Positions 60,970-64,000 of a stretch of 64,000 bases of DNA are shown piece after piece (position 1 is the stretch's first letter; each line of letters opens with the position of its first letter). The notes under the pieces are model-generated. The model was not told the DNA's origin. It saw only the letters and a program-made list of their open reading frames with translations, and searched no databases. The translations under genes and the position numbers were made by a program. Where the stretch lies: contig NZ_JAKCMV010000049.1 of the NCBI RefSeq assembly GCF_021440515.1, positions 94,465 to 158,464 of the forward strand, in the 5' to 3' direction. This DNA is from Enterobacter asburiae (GTDB taxonomy: Bacteria > Pseudomonadota > Gammaproteobacteria > Enterobacterales > Enterobacteriaceae).

Positions 60970-62619
60970 ATGAAAAAAATGACTGCCATGCTCTTTTCTC
61001 TGGTGGTGGGGCTGAACGCTGTCTCAACGGCGGCGCAGGCCGAGGCACCCAAAGAGCAGGAAACGGACGTCCTTTTAATTGGCGGCGGCATCATGAGCGC
61101 CACGCTGGGAACCTATCTGCAAGAGCTACAGCCGGACTGGTCGATGACCATGGTCGAGCGTCTGGACGGTGTGGCGCAGGAAAGCTCAAACGGCTGGAAC
61201 AATGCCGGAACAGGGCATTCGGCACTTATGGAACTGAACTATACGCCGCAGAAAAAGGACGGTTCCATTAGTATCGAGAAAGCGGTAGAGATCAACGAGG
61301 CCTTCCAGATCTCCCGTCAGTTCTGGTCACACCAGGTCAACAGCGGCGTGATGCACGATCCGCACTCCTTCATTAATACCGTGCCGCACATGAGCTTTGT
61401 GTGGGGCGATCAAAACGTTAACTTCCTGCGCGCGCGTTATGCTGCGTTACAGCAGAGCACCCTGTTCCGCGGCATGAAATATTCAGAAGATCATGCGCAG
61501 ATCAAAGAGTGGGCGCCGCTGGTAATGGAAGGGCGTGACCCGAACCAGAAGGTGGCTGCGACCCGCACCGAAATCGGCACCGACGTAAACTACGGTGAAA
61601 TCACCCGTCAGCTGGTGGGCGCGCTGAAGAAGAAAGAGAACTTCAACCTGCAACTGAGCACCGAAGTGCGCGGCTTTAAGCGCAACGCGGACAACAGCTG
61701 GAGCGTGACCGTTGCCGATCTGAAAAACAACGATGCAGAGCACGTCATCAAAGCGAAGTTCGTGTTCATCGGCGCGGGCGGCGCAGCGCTGAAGCTGTTG
61801 CAGGAGTCCGGCATTCCGGAAGCGAATGACTACGCGGGCTTCCCGGTGGGCGGCCAGTTCCTGGTTTCCGAGAACCCGGAAGTGGTGAATCGCCATCTGG
61901 CAAAAGTGTACGGCCAGGCCTCCGTTGGCGCACCGCCAATGTCGGTTCCGCACATCGACACCCGTATGCTTGACGGTAAGCGCGTGGTGCTGTTCGGGCC
62001 GTTCGCAACCTTCTCTACCAAGTTCCTGAAAAACGGCTCCCTGTGGGATCTGCTGAGCGCAACCACCACGTCAAACGTGAAGCCGATGATGGACGTTGGG
62101 CTGGATAACTTCGATCTGGTGAAATACCTGATTAGCCAGGTGATGCTCTCCGATGACGATCGTTTTGAAGCGCTGAAAGAGTACTATCCGCAGGCGAAGA
62201 AAGAAGACTGGCGTCTGTGGCAGGCCGGGCAGCGCGTGCAGATCATCAAACGCGATCCGAAAGAGGGCGGGGTACTGCGCCTGGGTACGGAAGTGGTGAG
62301 CGATAAAGAAGGCACCATTGCTGCGCTGCTGGGGGCTTCTCCGGGTGCATCCACGGCGGCACCTATCATGCTGCACCTGATGGAAAAAGTGTTTAAAGAT
62401 AAAGTCGCCAGCCCGGAATGGCAGGCGAAGCTGAAAACCATCATTCCATCTTACGGTACGAAGCTGAACGGCAACGTTGCGGCGACAGAACAAGAGCTGG
62501 AATACACCAGCCGCGTTCTGCAACTGCAATACAACAAACCGCAGGCCGCTGAAAAAGCACCTGAGGCAGAGCTGAAGCCGCAGCCGGAAAACAAACCGGT
62601 CGCAGATATCGCGCTGTAA
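60970..62619 (+). CDS. mqo: Malate:quinone oxidoreductase Mqo
   Basis: Mqo has 549 residues against 548 in E. coli. The FAD motif [18 protein letters not shown] is at about residues 33-50, with [24 protein letters not shown] following. It oxidises malate to oxaloacetate and reduces quinone at the membrane. The first 24 residues look like a signal peptide ([20 protein letters not shown], then AAQAEA), as in E. coli. The low-complexity tail is rich in proline and lysine. A 241-base AT-rich promoter region precedes it. Confidence 0.96.
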   Translation: MKKMTAMLFSLVVGLNAVSTAAQAEAPKEQETDVLLIGGGIMSATLGTYLQELQPDWSMTMVERLDGVAQESSNGWNNAGTGHSALMELNYTPQKKDGSISIEKAVEINEAFQISRQFWSHQVNSGVMHDPHSFINTVPHMSFVWGDQNVNFLRARYAALQQSTLFRGMKYSEDHAQIKEWAPLVMEGRDPNQKVAATRTEIGTDVNYGEITRQLVGALKKKENFNLQLSTEVRGFKRNADNSWSVTVADLKNNDAEHVIKAKFVFIGAGGAALKLLQESGIPEANDYAGFPVGGQFLVSENPEVVNRHLAKVYGQASVGAPPMSVPHIDTRMLDGKRVVLFGPFATFSTKFLKNGSLWDLLSATTTSNVKPMMDVGLDNFDLVKYLISQVMLSDDDRFEALKEYYPQAKKEDWRLWQAGQRVQIIKRDPKEGGVLRLGTEVVSDKEGTIAALLGASPGASTAAPIMLHLMEKVFKDKVASPEWQAKLKTIIPSYGTKLNGNVAATEQELEYTSRVLQLQYNKPQAAEKAPEAELKPQPENKPVADIAL

Positions 62620-62628
62620 GGTAAAAGC

Positions 62629-62655
62629 AAAACGGTAACAGACGTTACCGTTTTT
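62629..62655 (+). terminator. Rho-independent terminator of mqo
   Basis: AAAACGGTAAC (62629-62639), loop AGAC, GTTACCGTTTT (62644-62654) plus a further T. Confidence 0.9.
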
Positions 62656-62663
62656 CGTGTTTT

Positions 62664-62687
62664 CACCCTCTTCCGGTGGGAGAGGGT
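62664..62687. repeat. Dispersed CCCTC/GAGGG palindrome, copy 3 (short)
   Basis: ACCCTCT (62665-62671) and AGAGGGT (62681-62687) around TCCGGTGGG, between the convergent mqo and eco. It is a shortened relative of the copies at 29128 and 37264. Confidence 0.6.
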
Positions 62688-62705
62688 TGTAGTGTCCTGC
62701 TGTTT

Positions 62706-63215
62706 TTAACGTACTGCCGCTTGTTCAACGTTCTCGTCTGCCTTCCACACGCGATATTTCACATCGATGTTTTCCGGCGTATACACCACAATCGGCAGCT
62801 TGCTGTTGTAGCGTAACAGGCTGTTATCGCCCAGATACGCGGTCACAAACTTCTTCTCTTTCTTGCCGTCCGGACACGCCATCATGGTGGAGACCGGAGA
62901 GGTCACTTTATCGAAGACGTAGTAGTCGTAGCCCCAGCCTTCCAGGGTTTTGCTCTCGAGCTGACCGCCCAGGCGATGCTGGTTGCAATCGACTTCCAGC
63001 GTCTGGCCAATTAACAGCTCAACTTTGAAATTCGCTTCATCCTGCTGAACGGGTAACTGAATTACCTGACGCTTCATCCCTTTTTCCGCTTGCGGATAAG
63101 GCGCCACTTTTTCCAGAGGCTGCTCTTTTGGGGTGTCGCTGGCGAAAGCGCTGGCGCTCATGCAGGCTGCGGCAATCAGGGCAATTGCAAATTTAGGTGC
63201 GTTTTTCACTGTCAT
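62706..63215 (-). CDS. eco: Ecotin, periplasmic serine protease inhibitor
   Basis: Ecotin has 169 residues, with a signal peptide ending near residue 25 (ASAFA). It inhibits trypsin-fold proteases as a dimer. The reactive loop [12 protein letters not shown] has the P1 methionine and the loop disulfide cysteine, whose partner is in [12 protein letters not shown]. It is longer than E. coli (162) in the signal and early mature part. ATG at 63215 is preceded by AAGGAATG. Confidence 0.95.
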   Translation of the reverse strand: MTVKNAPKFAIALIAAACMSASAFASDTPKEQPLEKVAPYPQAEKGMKRQVIQLPVQQDEANFKVELLIGQTLEVDCNQHRLGGQLESKTLEGWGYDYYVFDKVTSPVSTMMACPDGKKEKKFVTAYLGDNSLLRYNSKLPIVVYTPENIDVKYRVWKADENVEQAAVR

Positions 63216-63416
63216 TCCTTTATGTCAAAACGTTCCTGCGCAGATTAGCATAACGCTCGTGAATGATTGGAGTGATTTACTTACATTTTCATTTCAATCA
63301 GTTTAATAAACTGCGTTTTAGGGGTAATTATGGTTGAAAATGCTGAAGTGGAGTCGTAGGGCAGATCGTGTTAGTGTTAGCGCTTAATAATGTTATTTAT
63401 CTGTAAAGGAAGAGAT

Positions 63417-63674
63417 ATGGTTCGCGCAAAACTGAAAACACCTGAAGGGCGGAAGTTTTTACTGGCTCTGTTCATTGTGTTTATGATTGCCGCCGCATGC
63501 GTCGGGCGAGCAACCATTGTCGGCGTTATTGAACAGTACAACATTCCGCTTTCACAGTGGACCACCAGCATGTACGTGCTGCAATCCGCGATGATCTTCG
63601 TTTACAGCCTGGTGTTTACCGTACTGCTGGCTATTCCGTTGGGGATTTTCTTCCTGGGCGGGCGAGAGAAGTAG
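63417..63674 (+). CDS. Small inner-membrane protein, two helices (resembles DUF2534)
   Basis: This 85-residue protein has a short basic N-terminus (MVRAKLKTPEGRK), then helix 1 (about 14-36, containing the polar CVGRAT) and helix 2 (about 56-81), joined by a loop GVIEQYNIPLSQWTTS. Both ends are predicted cytoplasmic. AAGGAAGAG lies five bases before ATG 63417, which supports this start over 63390. It resembles the small enterobacterial DUF2534 family from memory; no function is known to me. It is divergent from eco. Confidence 0.75.
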   Translation: MVRAKLKTPEGRKFLLALFIVFMIAAACVGRATIVGVIEQYNIPLSQWTTSMYVLQSAMIFVYSLVFTVLLAIPLGIFFLGGREK

Positions 63675-64000
63675 TCGGCGGGAAGATGTTTAGCATGGGG
63701 AATGTGCTGGCATTCCCTGATTCAGAAACGCAACAGAATCCTTTATTTATACGACAGTTTACGCAGAACCAGGAATCTGTTTTGCCCATTAATGTATGCA
63801 AATAATCAGGGAAATTTATTTAGTATATAAGTTTTCGTTTTATTTAAGCCCTGACTCCTGTAATAAAATTCATTAGTATTTAATCTATAATTCTGAAATC
63901 TATATCTTTTTTTAATGGTTAATTAAAGTAATTTTTTTGTGGCATAATATTGATATCTAATTTTTGATAATGTATCTTTCTGGCCTACAGTATCAATATA
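63675..64000. other. Gene-free right end
   Basis: An inverted repeat GGGAATG (63698-63704) and CATTCCC (63711-63717) may end the small gene, though no T-run follows. From about 63800 the sequence is very AT-rich with several TATAAT-like words, consistent with the control region of a gene beyond the window. I see no gene in these 326 bases. Confidence 0.5.

Noticed and set aside
63557..63805. Forward open frame overlapping the small membrane protein gene
   Set aside because: Different frame from the supported gene; no ribosome site and no plausible protein features.

Overview
The window is ordinary enterobacterial core chromosome, best matched to Enterobacter or a close relative such as Leclercia or Lelliottia. 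Gene content, gene order and near-identical protein lengths follow the Escherichia/Salmonella segment from alaA to eco. The genus call rests on three features: a FliA-type cheV beside rbn, no arn/pmrD/rhm block between menE and glpC, and an mgtE plus sulP pair between yojI and mqo. No rRNA, tRNA, prophage, insertion sequence, CRISPR array or defence system was seen.

Layout. 1-2681: 5' part of alaA (reverse) and the regulator gene lrhA, separated by 937 bases of AT-rich control region. 2682-18336: nuoABCEFGHIJKLMN (complex I, with fused NuoCD), preceded by a 630-base region that holds a possible small RNA. 18371-20419: REP element, then cheV and rbn (both reverse). 20492-28412: elaA, elaB and the menaquinone cluster menF-D-H-B-C-E, largely with overlapping stops and starts. 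28546-30445: yfaZ and yfaY. 30479-37204: divergent glpABC and glpTQ around GlpR and CRP sites. 37308-41059: yfaE, nrdB and nrdA (reverse), with two DnaA boxes and paired NrdR boxes upstream of nrdA. 41408-44906: ubiG and gyrA, divergent. 45044-51341: the Rcs phosphorelay (rcsC, rcsB, rcsD). 51665-53222: micF RNA and ompC. 53340-57896: apbE, ada-alkB, yojI. 58088-60728: convergent mgtE and sulP, whose ends overlap by 38 bases. 60970-63674: mqo, eco and a small two-helix membrane protein gene. The last 326 bases have no gene.

How the genes work together. Complex I, Mqo and anaerobic GlpABC all feed electrons to the quinone pool, and the men cluster with ubiG makes the menaquinone and ubiquinone they use. 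YfaE maintains the NrdB cofactor. Rcs phosphorelay genes lie next to ompC and its antisense regulator micF. Ada and AlkB form the adaptive response to DNA alkylation.

Six REP/BIME palindromic elements lie between genes, two of them inside operons (nuoL/nuoM and nrdA/nrdB). A second dispersed element with CCCTC and GAGGG arms occurs three times. I did not find a clearly new biological system. The most open items are the possible small RNA between lrhA and nuoA, the GCAA-capped hairpin in front of nuoG, the mgtE/sulP insertion and the small membrane protein gene near the right end.
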